From assembly GCA_018060305.1 (NCBI GenBank), contig JAGOWF010000158.1:1-6534 (forward strand): a stretch of 6,534 nucleotides of DNA, written 5' to 3'. Shown here in pieces: positions 1 to 5,753 of this stretch. Under the pieces are notes generated by a model that searched no databases, was not told where the DNA came from, and saw nothing but the letters and a program-made list of their open reading frames with translations. Each line of letters starts with the position of its first letter. Within the stretch, counting starts at the first letter, position 1. The translations under genes were made by a program, and so were the position numbers. This DNA is from Pyrinomonadaceae bacterium. GTDB lineage: Bacteria > Acidobacteriota > Blastocatellia > Pyrinomonadales > Pyrinomonadaceae.

Positions 1-397
1 CGACGGAAAACCGCAGGAACTCACCGCGACGCTTGATGAATTCAAGGTCGGTGATGAAAAAGATACTTCACCCGGCCGCGAGGAAGGTGACGGTTCGGGA
101 CCGAAGGATCAGGGTGGCAAGCTCGGCCTCAGCCTGGAACCGTTGACGCCGGAAACGGCACGCCGTCTCGGGCTCGAATCCGGCACCGAAGGCGTCGTAG
201 TGACCGACGTCGACCCTAGCGGCCCGGCAGCCGAGGAAGGCGTTGTCCGCGGCGACGTGATAATCGAGATAAATCGGCAGGCGGTCAAATCAGCCGCTGA
301 TGTTCGGACGGCGCTCGACGCTTCCGGCGACAAGCCCGTGCTGTTGCTCATAGCACGTCGCGGCCAGACGCTATATCTGACGGTCCGCCCAAACTAG
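1..397 (+). CDS. htrA: C-terminal part of Do-family (DegP/HtrA-like) periplasmic serine protease; 5' end outside window
   Basis: The reading frame is open from base 2 and gives 131 residues before the TAG at 395-397. Residues 1-14 (DGKPQELTATLDEF) look like the last strand of a first PDZ domain. Residues 15-41 are a charged, Gly/Asp/Lys-rich linker, and residues 42-131 form a complete second PDZ domain. That domain has a carboxylate-binding loop (KLGLSLE), a GVVVTDVDPSGPAAEEG core, the RGDVIIEINRQ strand and a final LLLIARRGQTLYLTV strand. Tandem PDZ domains with this ending are typical of DegP/DegQ proteases, which degrade or hold misfolded envelope proteins. The trypsin-like domain with its His-Asp-Ser triad would lie upstream and cannot be seen, so proteolytic activity is inferred from the family. 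A TTG at 143 could open a shorter frame but falls inside the PDZ fold and is not a credible start. The downstream terminator ends this transcription unit, so the protease is probably not part of the metal operon. Confidence 0.88.
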   Translation, partial: DGKPQELTATLDEFKVGDEKDTSPGREEGDGSGPKDQGGKLGLSLEPLTPETARRLGLESGTEGVVVTDVDPSGPAAEEGVVRGDVIIEINRQAVKSAADVRTALDASGDKPVLLLIARRGQTLYLTVRPN

Positions 398-420
398 AGA
401 AGGTTCACCTTACATAGAAC

Positions 421-461
421 AGGCTGCCGGCCCGTCGGGGGCTTGGCAGCCTTTTGTTTTT
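421..461 (+). terminator. Rho-independent terminator of the protease gene
   Basis: The sequence AGGCTGCC (421-428) pairs perfectly with GGCAGCCT (445-452). An inner GCCC/GGGC stem (430-433 with 439-442) closes on a five-base loop. The run TTTTGTTTTT (452-461) follows immediately. There is no matching A-tract on the 5' side, so the terminator should act only on + strand transcripts. It lies 24 bases after the protease stop codon and isolates that gene from the next one. Confidence 0.9.
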
Positions 462-488
462 GATACGGTTCTGTGTTAAAAACGCGAT

Positions 489-980
489 ATGTTTGGCAAA
501 CTTTATCTGGGCGTCCTTGCTGCTTCGACTGCCGTCATGGCGTTTTTTACCTGCTATTCGTGCAGTTGGCTCAAGAGTGTCGGTGCCCCGCCCGCGGCGA
601 TCGCAGGCTACGACTATCATTCGACCTACGGTTGGACGGCGCTATGGCTCACGACCGCAACGCTGCTCGTGCTCGGTAATGCTGTATTCTGGGCCGGCGG
701 CCGAGCGTGGGCCATGTGGTTGACGGTCATCTATTTTGTCGCATTCACTGTCCTACGATCGTTTTGGCTTGAACCCGCCGCAGCGGCATTCCGCACAACC
801 AACGGCCTTCCGGCCGACGGAGGCATAGGTCCAATGTTTGCCGCCGTCCTTATCGTGCTGATCGCTTTAGTCGTGTTTATTGACCAGTTTGTCCTCGTTC
901 GCCTGCGCACGCTCACGTTTCCTCCACCTTCCGACACTGAGCAACCGCCTGCCGAATCTGCGAGTGAGACTACCGATTGA
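489..980 (+). CDS. Unrecognised four-helix inner-membrane protein with CxxC motif
   Basis: This 163-residue protein matches no family I can name. Four hydrophobic segments are visible at about residues 5-28, 48-69, 73-93 and 113-137. They are followed by a short Pro/Glu/Thr-rich hydrophilic tail (about 143-163), probably cytoplasmic. A CYSC motif (C22, C25) sits near the outer end of the first helix and could be redox-active or metal-binding. The second and third helices are rich in Trp. An in-frame TAA at 477-479 leaves ATG 489 as the earliest start, and no convincing Shine-Dalgarno sequence precedes it. The gene lies after a strong terminator and before the promoter at 1013, so it is probably transcribed alone. 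Its link to the metal operon is not established. The start codon is likely but not certain; that the frame is coding is well supported by the consistent helices and composition. Confidence 0.78.
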   Translation: MFGKLYLGVLAASTAVMAFFTCYSCSWLKSVGAPPAAIAGYDYHSTYGWTALWLTTATLLVLGNAVFWAGGRAWAMWLTVIYFVAFTVLRSFWLEPAAAAFRTTNGLPADGGIGPMFAAVLIVLIALVVFIDQFVLVRLRTLTFPPPSDTEQPPAESASETTD

Positions 981-1012
981 TGCCGGTCTGACGGCGCCGC
1001 CCGCAAAGGCTA

Positions 1013-1041
1013 TTGACAAATGTCCTGATTAAGCACATATT
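1013..1041 (+). promoter_or_regulatory. Probable sigma70-type promoter of the metal-efflux operon
   Basis: A perfect -35 hexamer TTGACA (1013-1018) is followed 17 bases later by CATATT (1036-1041), which matches four of six positions of the -10 consensus. The spacing is ideal, and it lies just upstream of the first gene of the operon, at 1056. Predicted transcription would begin near 1048, which leaves a very short leader, so the exact -10 could be shifted. Promoter consensus in this lineage is assumed to follow the general bacterial pattern. Confidence 0.5.
1015..1024. promoter_or_regulatory. Dyad GACA-AA-TGTC, possible cop-box-like operator
   Basis: This perfect 4+4 inverted repeat with a two-base centre overlaps the -35 hexamer. 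It resembles the CopY operator consensus KACANNYGTA at nine of ten positions, the last base being C instead of A. CopY/BlaI-type repressors bind such sites and occlude polymerase, which would fit a copper-export operon. A second weak dyad, AGCA (1032-1035) with TGCT (1041-1044), straddles the -10. No repressor gene is visible in the window, so the function is an inference. Confidence 0.3.
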
Positions 1042-1055
1042 GCTCTAAAGAGGGT

Positions 1056-1442
1056 ATGCTCAAGCGACTCGTCTCAATCCTATTCGTATTCGCCATCGTC
1101 GGGCAGATCTATGCCGGTGTGTGCGGATGTCTGGGCGGCGATGACAATGCAACCCACTCCTGTTGCAAGCGGAGCAAAGCCGCCGGCGATGCTATAAAGG
1201 CCAAGGATTGCTGCGCGGCGGACTGTGAAGTGCAACAAGCCGACCGGCTAACCCAAGATCGCTCGAATCCGACACCACAGATCAAGCTTCAGGCCGACGA
1301 GCCTTCGACGCCGCTTCCCGCGATCTCGGTTCAATGGGTCGCTGTCACGAGTTCGATCACCACGCGGCAGCTCGCGGACCACCACCTCAAACACCCACGG
1401 CCGCCCGACCTATATCTGCGCCATCACGCCTTTCTGATCTAA
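1056..1442 (+). CDS. Secreted Cys/His-rich small protein, putative periplasmic metal binder
   Basis: The 128-residue product starts with a Sec signal peptide (MLKR, hydrophobic core at about 5-18, likely cleavage after IYA at residue 20). The mature N-terminus carries seven cysteines: C23 and C25 (CGC), C36-C37 (HSCCK), C52-C53 and C57 (CCAADC), with H34 nearby. A linker rich in Pro, Gln and Asp follows. The C-terminus is His-rich (H109, H110, H113, H123, H124) and ends RPPDLYLRHHAFLI. Paired Cys and clustered His suggest binding of soft metals such as Cu(I) or Ag(I). As the first gene after the promoter, it may buffer, sense or deliver metal to the pump. I do not recognise a named family. 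An in-frame TGA at 1026 limits the start to ATG 1056. A purine-rich AAAGAGGG (1047-1054) is present but unusually close to the start codon. The function is inferred from composition and neighbourhood only. Confidence 0.75.
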   Translation: MLKRLVSILFVFAIVGQIYAGVCGCLGGDDNATHSCCKRSKAAGDAIKAKDCCAADCEVQQADRLTQDRSNPTPQIKLQADEPSTPLPAISVQWVAVTSSITTRQLADHHLKHPRPPDLYLRHHAFLI

Positions 1443-1554
1443 GCAAATAGTTTATTCGGTTATTCGGATCGTTAATATCCGACGGTTGTCCGCGCGCGTT
1501 TTCGCTGGATAACGGCGTATCAATTTTCAGTACAGGACTTAGAGAAAATCAATT
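1443..1554 (+). promoter_or_regulatory. Intergenic leader with tandem and inverted repeats, possible internal promoter
   Basis: This 112-base gap holds a perfect tandem duplication of TTATTCGG (1452-1459 and 1460-1467). It also holds an inverted repeat TCGGAT (1464-1469) / ATCCGA (1477-1482) around a seven-base loop, and GACGGTTGTCC (1481-1491), which matches the -35-overlapping GACAAATGTCC (1015-1025) outside its three central bases. A weak promoter may be formed by TTGTCC (1486-1491) and GATAAC (1508-1513), 16 bases apart, each matching four of six consensus positions. No T-tract follows the hairpin, so it is not an ordinary terminator. The elements suggest a regulated re-entry point before the lipoprotein and pump genes, but each is weak alone. 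Confidence 0.3.
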
Positions 1555-1974
1555 ATGTTAAGGACTATCGCATTACTAATGATCGCAGCACTGACTATCT
1601 TCGCATTGGCGTGCGGGGCAGGAGGCAATTTGGCCGGCAAACCGATCAAGAGCGGCCCCGCCGGCAATAATCTGACTGCGGCGCTTTCAAGCTCGGACGG
1701 AACGCTCCGTAAAGGCAAGCAGGATTTCACGCTTACCTTCGCCGATACGTCAGGAAAGCCGGTCGATGTCGGTTCTGCCGCTCTCAACTTTTTCATGCCC
1801 GCGATGGGATCGATGTCAGCAATGAACAACCCGGCAACTTTTACGACGACGGGCACGCCTGGTGTTTATGCCGGAAAGGTGAACCTTGAGATGGCGGGGG
1901 AATGGCAGGCCCAGATCACCTATGAGGGCCCGGCCGGGAAAGGAAAAGTGACGCTGCCGATCACCGCCCAGTAA
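1555..1974 (+). CDS. FixH/YtkA-like lipoprotein with Met-rich metal-binding motif
   Basis: The 139-residue product has a lipoprotein signal peptide (hydrophobic core at about 5-18, ALAC with the predicted lipidated C20), so it should be membrane-anchored in the periplasm. After a flexible Gly/Asn-rich stretch (about 21-45), residues 46-139 form a beta-sandwich-like domain of the FixH/YtkA type. Its features are the opening strand DFTLTFADTSGKPV, the core FMPAMGSM and the closing pattern GVYAGKVNLEMAGEWQAQITYEG. Methionines M81, M84, M87 and M90 fall exactly three residues apart, a pattern expected for Cu(I)/Ag(I) coordination. Lipoproteins of this kind are often found beside heavy-metal RND genes. 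It may pass metal to the pump or adaptor, in the manner of CusF, although it is not homologous by any motif I can see. ATG 1555 is chosen because it gives an intact signal peptide; the ribosome site (AGAGAAAA, 1541-1548) is weak. The gene ends 13 bases before the pump gene. Confidence 0.82.
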   Translation: MLRTIALLMIAALTIFALACGAGGNLAGKPIKSGPAGNNLTAALSSSDGTLRKGKQDFTLTFADTSGKPVDVGSAALNFFMPAMGSMSAMNNPATFTTTGTPGVYAGKVNLEMAGEWQAQITYEGPAGKGKVTLPITAQ

Positions 1975-1987
1975 CAGGAAAGTAAGC

Positions 1988-4900
1988 ATGATCAACTGGC
2001 TGATCGACTGGTCCATAAGGAATCGCATGATCGTGATCGCGCTTTACATCGCGATCGCGATCGCGGGGTATTGGGCTCTCACCCGAACGCCTATAGATGC
2101 GATACCTGATGTCTCCGATAACCAGGTGATCGTATTCACCGACTGGCCGGGCCGTTCGCCAAAGGAAGTCGAGGATCAGGTGACGTATCCGCTGGTCACA
2201 AACCTTCAGGGCCTTCCGGGCGTGCGGACTGTCCGGGCTAGCTCGGCATTCAGCTTCTCAATGATCAATGTGATCTTTGAGGACGACGTTGAGCTCTACT
2301 GGGCCAGAACACGCATCCTCGAACGACTTAACCTCGTCGGACGCCAGCTTCCCGAGGGCGTTACGCCCACTCTGGGTCCCGACGCGTCGGGCCTCGGCCA
2401 GATCTATTGGTACACGCTCGAATCCGACACAATGAGCCTGCGTGACCTGAGAACATTGCAGGATTGGTTCGTGCGTTACCAGTTGAACTCGACGCCGGGC
2501 ATCGCGGAGGTCGCCACCGTCGGCGGCTATGTGCAGCAATATCAGATCGACGTTGATCCAAACCGGCTGCGCGCCCTAAATCTCTCGCTTTCCGCAGTAG
2601 TTGAGGCGGTCGAACGATCAAATAACAACGTCGGCGGCAACGTTGTCGAACAGGCGGGTGAGTGGGCGATTGTAAGGGGCATTGGCCTGGTAGAGTCTGT
2701 TGCCGATGTCGAGAATATCGTGATCGGATCCAACAATGGCACACCGATCTTCGTCCGGAACGTCGCTGAGGTTCAGATCGGCAATGCTTTCCGAACCGGT
2801 TCGCTCGATAAGAACGGTAAGGAAGCTGTCGGCGGTGTCGTCATTATGCGATACGGCGTCAGTGCTCTGGAAGCGATCGAGGCCGTCAAGAAAAAGATAG
2901 AAGAGATAAAGCCGGGACTGCCCGCGGGCGTCCGGCTCGTTCCCTTTTACGACCGCACCGACCTGATTAATCGGACCGCCGACACCCTGAAATGGGCACT
3001 CGCCGAGGAATTCATACTCGTCACGCTCGTCAACCTGATCTTTCTCGCGCATTTCCGTTCGATATTCATCGTTACCGTTCCACTTCCGATGGCGGCGCTC
3101 GTGTCATTTCTGTTTATGTATTTTGCAGGAGTGACCTCAAATATCATGTCGCTCGCCGGAATAGCCATTGCGGTTTCTGATCTCGTGGATGCCGGCATTG
3201 TTGTTACGGAGAATGCCTATCGAGCTATTGAGAAAGAAGGCCTCAGCCTCACAAACCGTGAAGACGTTTGGCGCATCGTTTGCGAGGCAACGAAGATGGT
3301 TGGCCGTCCAATATTTTCGTCGATGGCCATCATCGTCGTAGCTTTCATGCCTGTATTCGCCCTCACTGGCCAGGAGGGAAAACTATTTCATCCTCTCGCT
3401 TATACAAAGTCGTTCGCTATGATCGCCGCCGCAGTCATGGCCGTCACGCTGGTCCCCGTGCTATGCGGATTTCTCCTCAAAGGAAAACTGAGGCCAGAAG
3501 AGGCGAACCCGATCATGCGCGTCATTCGTCGCTTCTATCAGCCACTTCTTGAGAAAGCGCTGCGTAATCGCCTGATCACCGTCGCCCTCGCTCTGCTTTT
3601 TTTCATCGGCGCAATGATCGCGGCGACGGGGATCGGCAGCGAATTCATGCCGCCGCTCAATGAAGGCGACCTTCTCTACATGCCTGTGACCGACCCCGGT
3701 ATTTCGCTCGATGAAGCAACTCGCATCCTTAGCAAACAGAATGAGATAATCGCCAGTTTTCCCGAGGTCGTATCGGCGGTCGGCAAGGCCGGGCGTGCTG
3801 AGACCTCTACGGATCCGGCCCCGATCAACATGAACGAAACGGTCGTTCATCTAAAGCCGGAGAGCGAATGGCGAAGTGGGATGACGAGGGAAAAACTCGT
3901 TGCCGAGCTTGATGCCGCCCTGCGAATGCCCGGCGTGACGAATATCTGGACACAACCGATCATCAACCGCATCGAGATGCTCGCCACCGGCATACGCTCG
4001 CAGATAGGCATCAAGATCTACGGGAACGACCTGAACGCCCTCGAACATGTTTCGCGCCAGATCGCTGATGTTGTTCGAGGGGTAAAGGGCGCGGCCGATG
4101 TATATCCGGAACAGATCGGCGGGGCACCATACATCGACATCGACATCGACCGAACCGCCGCCGCGCGTTACGGCATCGACGTCGCGACAATACAGGAAGT
4201 GATCGAAAATGGTATTGGCGAGGTGAATCTGAGCGTAACTATCGAGGGCCGCAATCGGTTTCCGATCCGTGTCCGTTACGCAGAGGAATATCGCCGCACA
4301 CCTGAGGCTATCGGCCAAATACCGATCACGTCACCTTCCGGGGCACCGATCCCGCTCGGCCAGCTTGCTGAGATACGGACCGTCGAGGGGCCGTCGATGA
4401 TCCAAAGCGAGAACGGGTTGCTGCGCGGGACTGTTCTCCTAAACGTCCGCGGACGGGACATTGGAAGTTTCGTCGATGAAGCCGATCCGTTGATCAGACA
4501 GCAAGTTACGCTGCCGGGCGGCTATTACTTTACATGGAGCGGGCAATACGAGAACCAGCAGCGCGCGCGATCCCGATTGATGATCGTCGTGCCAGTTGTG
4601 ATTCTCATAATATTTGCGGTGCTCTATTTTACATATCGCTCATTCCTTGAGGCCGCTCATATTCTGCTTGCCGTCCCTTTCGCCCTCACCGGCGGCTTTT
4701 ATCTACTCTGGATGCTGCAATACAACTTTTCGGTCGCCGTTTGGGTTGGATTCATCGCGCTGTTCGGCGCCGCGGTTCAGACGACAATTGTGATGGTCGT
4801 CTATCTCGAAGAAGCCGTCGCCCGCAAAAAAGATGAGCTTGGAAAGCTTGACCGTGAATCATTATTGCAAGCAGTAACTGAGGGTGCCCTGCTCCGCCTA

Positions 4901-5119
4901 CGGCCAAAGGTCATGACCGTCACGACCATCCTTGCGGGGCTTCTACCGATAATGTGGAGCACGGGTGCCGGGGCTGAAGTAATGCGTCCGCTTGCGGTTC
5001 CCGTATTTGGCGGCATGGTCTCGAGCCTAATTCACGTTCTGATCGTCACCCCCGTTATCTTTTATTGGCTGCGGCTGTACGAACTATCACAGAAGGAGGA
5101 GGTGCCGAGTGAAAACTGA
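1988..5119 (+). CDS. cusA: CusA-type heavy-metal RND efflux pump (Cu(I)/Ag(I) likely)
   Basis: This complete 1043-residue inner-membrane transporter has the normal RND length and layout. TM1 is at about 12-32, a first periplasmic porter part at about 33-335, TM2-TM7 at about 338-550, a second porter part at about 551-858 and TM8-TM12 at about 860-1030. It exports metal from periplasm or cytosol through an outer-membrane channel, driven by protons. Substrate evidence: M565 (DLLYMP), M615 (APINMNET) and M664 (RIEMLATG) align with E. coli CusA M573, M623 and M672, the Cu/Ag-binding trio; CzcA-type pumps lack them. TM4 carries D401 and E408 in DAGIVVTEN, matching CusA D405/E412, and K974 in LRPK matches K984. 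By contrast, the site of CusA E939 is Q931, and an additional acidic D398 stands in TM4. Alignment to CusA is from memory. ATG 1988 has AGGA at 1976-1979. The gene lies 13 bases after the lipoprotein gene and overlaps the next gene by 11 bases. Confidence 0.96.
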   Translation: MINWLIDWSIRNRMIVIALYIAIAIAGYWALTRTPIDAIPDVSDNQVIVFTDWPGRSPKEVEDQVTYPLVTNLQGLPGVRTVRASSAFSFSMINVIFEDDVELYWARTRILERLNLVGRQLPEGVTPTLGPDASGLGQIYWYTLESDTMSLRDLRTLQDWFVRYQLNSTPGIAEVATVGGYVQQYQIDVDPNRLRALNLSLSAVVEAVERSNNNVGGNVVEQAGEWAIVRGIGLVESVADVENIVIGSNNGTPIFVRNVAEVQIGNAFRTGSLDKNGKEAVGGVVIMRYGVSALEAIEAVKKKIEEIKPGLPAGVRLVPFYDRTDLINRTADTLKWALAEEFILVTLVNLIFLAHFRSIFIVTVPLPMAALVSFLFMYFAGVTSNIMSLAGIAIAVSDLVDAGIVVTENAYRAIEKEGLSLTNREDVWRIVCEATKMVGRPIFSSMAIIVVAFMPVFALTGQEGKLFHPLAYTKSFAMIAAAVMAVTLVPVLCGFLLKGKLRPEEANPIMRVIRRFYQPLLEKALRNRLITVALALLFFIGAMIAATGIGSEFMPPLNEGDLLYMPVTDPGISLDEATRILSKQNEIIASFPEVVSAVGKAGRAETSTDPAPINMNETVVHLKPESEWRSGMTREKLVAELDAALRMPGVTNIWTQPIINRIEMLATGIRSQIGIKIYGNDLNALEHVSRQIADVVRGVKGAADVYPEQIGGAPYIDIDIDRTAAARYGIDVATIQEVIENGIGEVNLSVTIEGRNRFPIRVRYAEEYRRTPEAIGQIPITSPSGAPIPLGQLAEIRTVEGPSMIQSENGLLRGTVLLNVRGRDIGSFVDEADPLIRQQVTLPGGYYFTWSGQYENQQRARSRLMIVVPVVILIIFAVLYFTYRSFLEAAHILLAVPFALTGGFYLLWMLQYNFSVAVWVGFIALFGAAVQTTIVMVVYLEEAVARKKDELGKLDRESLLQAVTEGALLRLRPKVMTVTTILAGLLPIMWSTGAGAEVMRPLAVPVFGGMVSSLIHVLIVTPVIFYWLRLYELSQKEEVPSEN
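5093..5102 (+). promoter_or_regulatory. Strong Shine-Dalgarno inside cusA that fixes the GTG start of the next gene
   Basis: AAGGAGGAGG lies within the last codons of the pump gene, six to nine bases before GTG 5109 depending on which GGAGG pairs. It is by far the best ribosome site in the window and supports a GTG start overlapping the pump stop codon (translational coupling). Confidence 0.8.
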
Positions 5120-5747
5120 TCTGCTAGGGCGATACATACTTGTCGCATTGTTTGCCGTTCTAGGAACAATGCCGGTGGCAGGGCACGACGATCAAAACAA
5201 GAAACCGTTGACCGTTATTTCGGGTACGAGCAGTAATACTAATTCAGCCGTCAATGCGTTGCCCATTGCTATACCGACGCCTCGGGCGAGTCATTCGGAG
5301 TTCCCAACGCTTCATCCATTGATCGTTCATTTTCCGATCATGCTCATCATTTTGGCTGCGGTGCTGCAATTGATATCTCTCGGAGTTTTTCGAAACGAGA
5401 TCGGATGGCTCATTCTGGCCCTCACATTTGTCGGTGCGATAACTGCCTGGCTTTCGTCAAACACGTTCCACCCGCACACAGTAGGACTCAACGAAAGTGC
5501 TCAGCAGCTACTACTCGAACATGAGCAATATGCGTCGCTGACTTTCTGGTTCACGGTCGCAGGTCTTGCAGTAAAAGCTCTATCTAACTTTGTTTTGAAA
5601 CGTGCTTGGTGGAGTGAAAGCGTCGCAACTCTGCTTCTGGTCGGCGCCGCGGTGGCCGTGGCGATGGCGGGCCATCACGGTGCAGAACTGGTCCACAAGG
5701 AGGGTGTCGGGCCGAGAGGCGATTTTCTCGAAGCGCACGATCACTAA
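5109..5747 (+). CDS. DUF2231-family membrane protein, His-rich, coupled to cusA
   Basis: The 212-residue product starts with a hydrophobic N-terminal segment (about 8-24), a probable signal peptide or anchor. A low-complexity Asn/Ser/Thr/Pro stretch (about 26-66) follows, and then a four-helix domain. That domain shows the DUF2231 hallmarks: LHPLIVHFPIML opening helix 1 (69-92), helix 2 at about 98-116, HEQYA before helix 3 (143-163), and helix 4 (172-188) ending in GHHGAELVHKEGVG. Histidines at 69, 74, 121, 123, 138, 189, 190, 196, 210 and 212 cluster at the membrane faces and could bind metal or haem. The biochemical role of DUF2231 is not established to my knowledge. The GTG start overlaps the pump gene by 11 bases and follows a strong ribosome site, so the protein is probably made in step with the pump. 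It may be an accessory subunit or a separate metal or redox protein. The family call is by motif recognition only. Confidence 0.85.
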   Translation: MKTDLLGRYILVALFAVLGTMPVAGHDDQNKKPLTVISGTSSNTNSAVNALPIAIPTPRASHSEFPTLHPLIVHFPIMLIILAAVLQLISLGVFRNEIGWLILALTFVGAITAWLSSNTFHPHTVGLNESAQQLLLEHEQYASLTFWFTVAGLAVKALSNFVLKRAWWSESVATLLLVGAAVAVAMAGHHGAELVHKEGVGPRGDFLEAHDH

Positions 5748-5753
5748 TATTCT

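Noticed and set aside
143..397. Independent small PDZ protein beginning at TTG 143
   Set aside because: The frame is open upstream to the window edge and includes the last strand of another PDZ domain and a linker. TTG 143 lies inside the second PDZ fold.
469..483. TTCTGTGTTAAAAAC at 469-483 nearly repeats TTCTGTGTTAAGAAC at 5750-5764, both at gene starts
   Set aside because: A 14-of-15 match somewhere in a window of this length is expected about once by chance. The element sits differently relative to the two start codons (before ATG 489, but containing GTG 5754), so no shared function is supported.
982..995. Small hairpin GCCG/CGGC after the orphan membrane-protein gene
   Set aside because: The stem is only four pairs and no T-tract follows, so it does not qualify as a terminator.
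1013..1043. MerR-type promoter with a 19-base spacer (TTGACA to TATTGC)
   Set aside because: The stretched -10 matches only three of six positions and there is no long dyad centred in the spacer, as CueR- or MerR-type operators have. The 17-base alternative is better.
2048..2065. Three copies of ATCGCG, containing overlapping GCGATCGC octamers (HIP1-like)
   Set aside because: The repeat encodes alternating Ile-Ala in the first membrane helix of the pump and is explained by codon choice. Two overlapping octamers at one place do not make a HIP1-rich genome.
4131..4150. Tandem ATCGAC hexamers
   Set aside because: They encode YIDIDIDR at a position where CusA has an equally long beta strand (YINVEINR), so this is not an inserted repeat or expansion.
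3851..4318. Long antisense open frame inside the pump gene, and similar ones at 731-1006 and 5584-6006
   Set aside because: They lie opposite well-supported genes, show no recognisable domain or ribosome site, and are what high-GC coding sequence produces on the opposite strand.
1988..5119. Reading the pump as CzcA (Co/Zn/Cd exporter)
   Set aside because: CzcA-type pumps carry DFG...DGA in TM4 and lack the three periplasmic methionines. This protein has AVSDLVDAG and all three methionines (M565, M615, M664), so the CusA type fits better.
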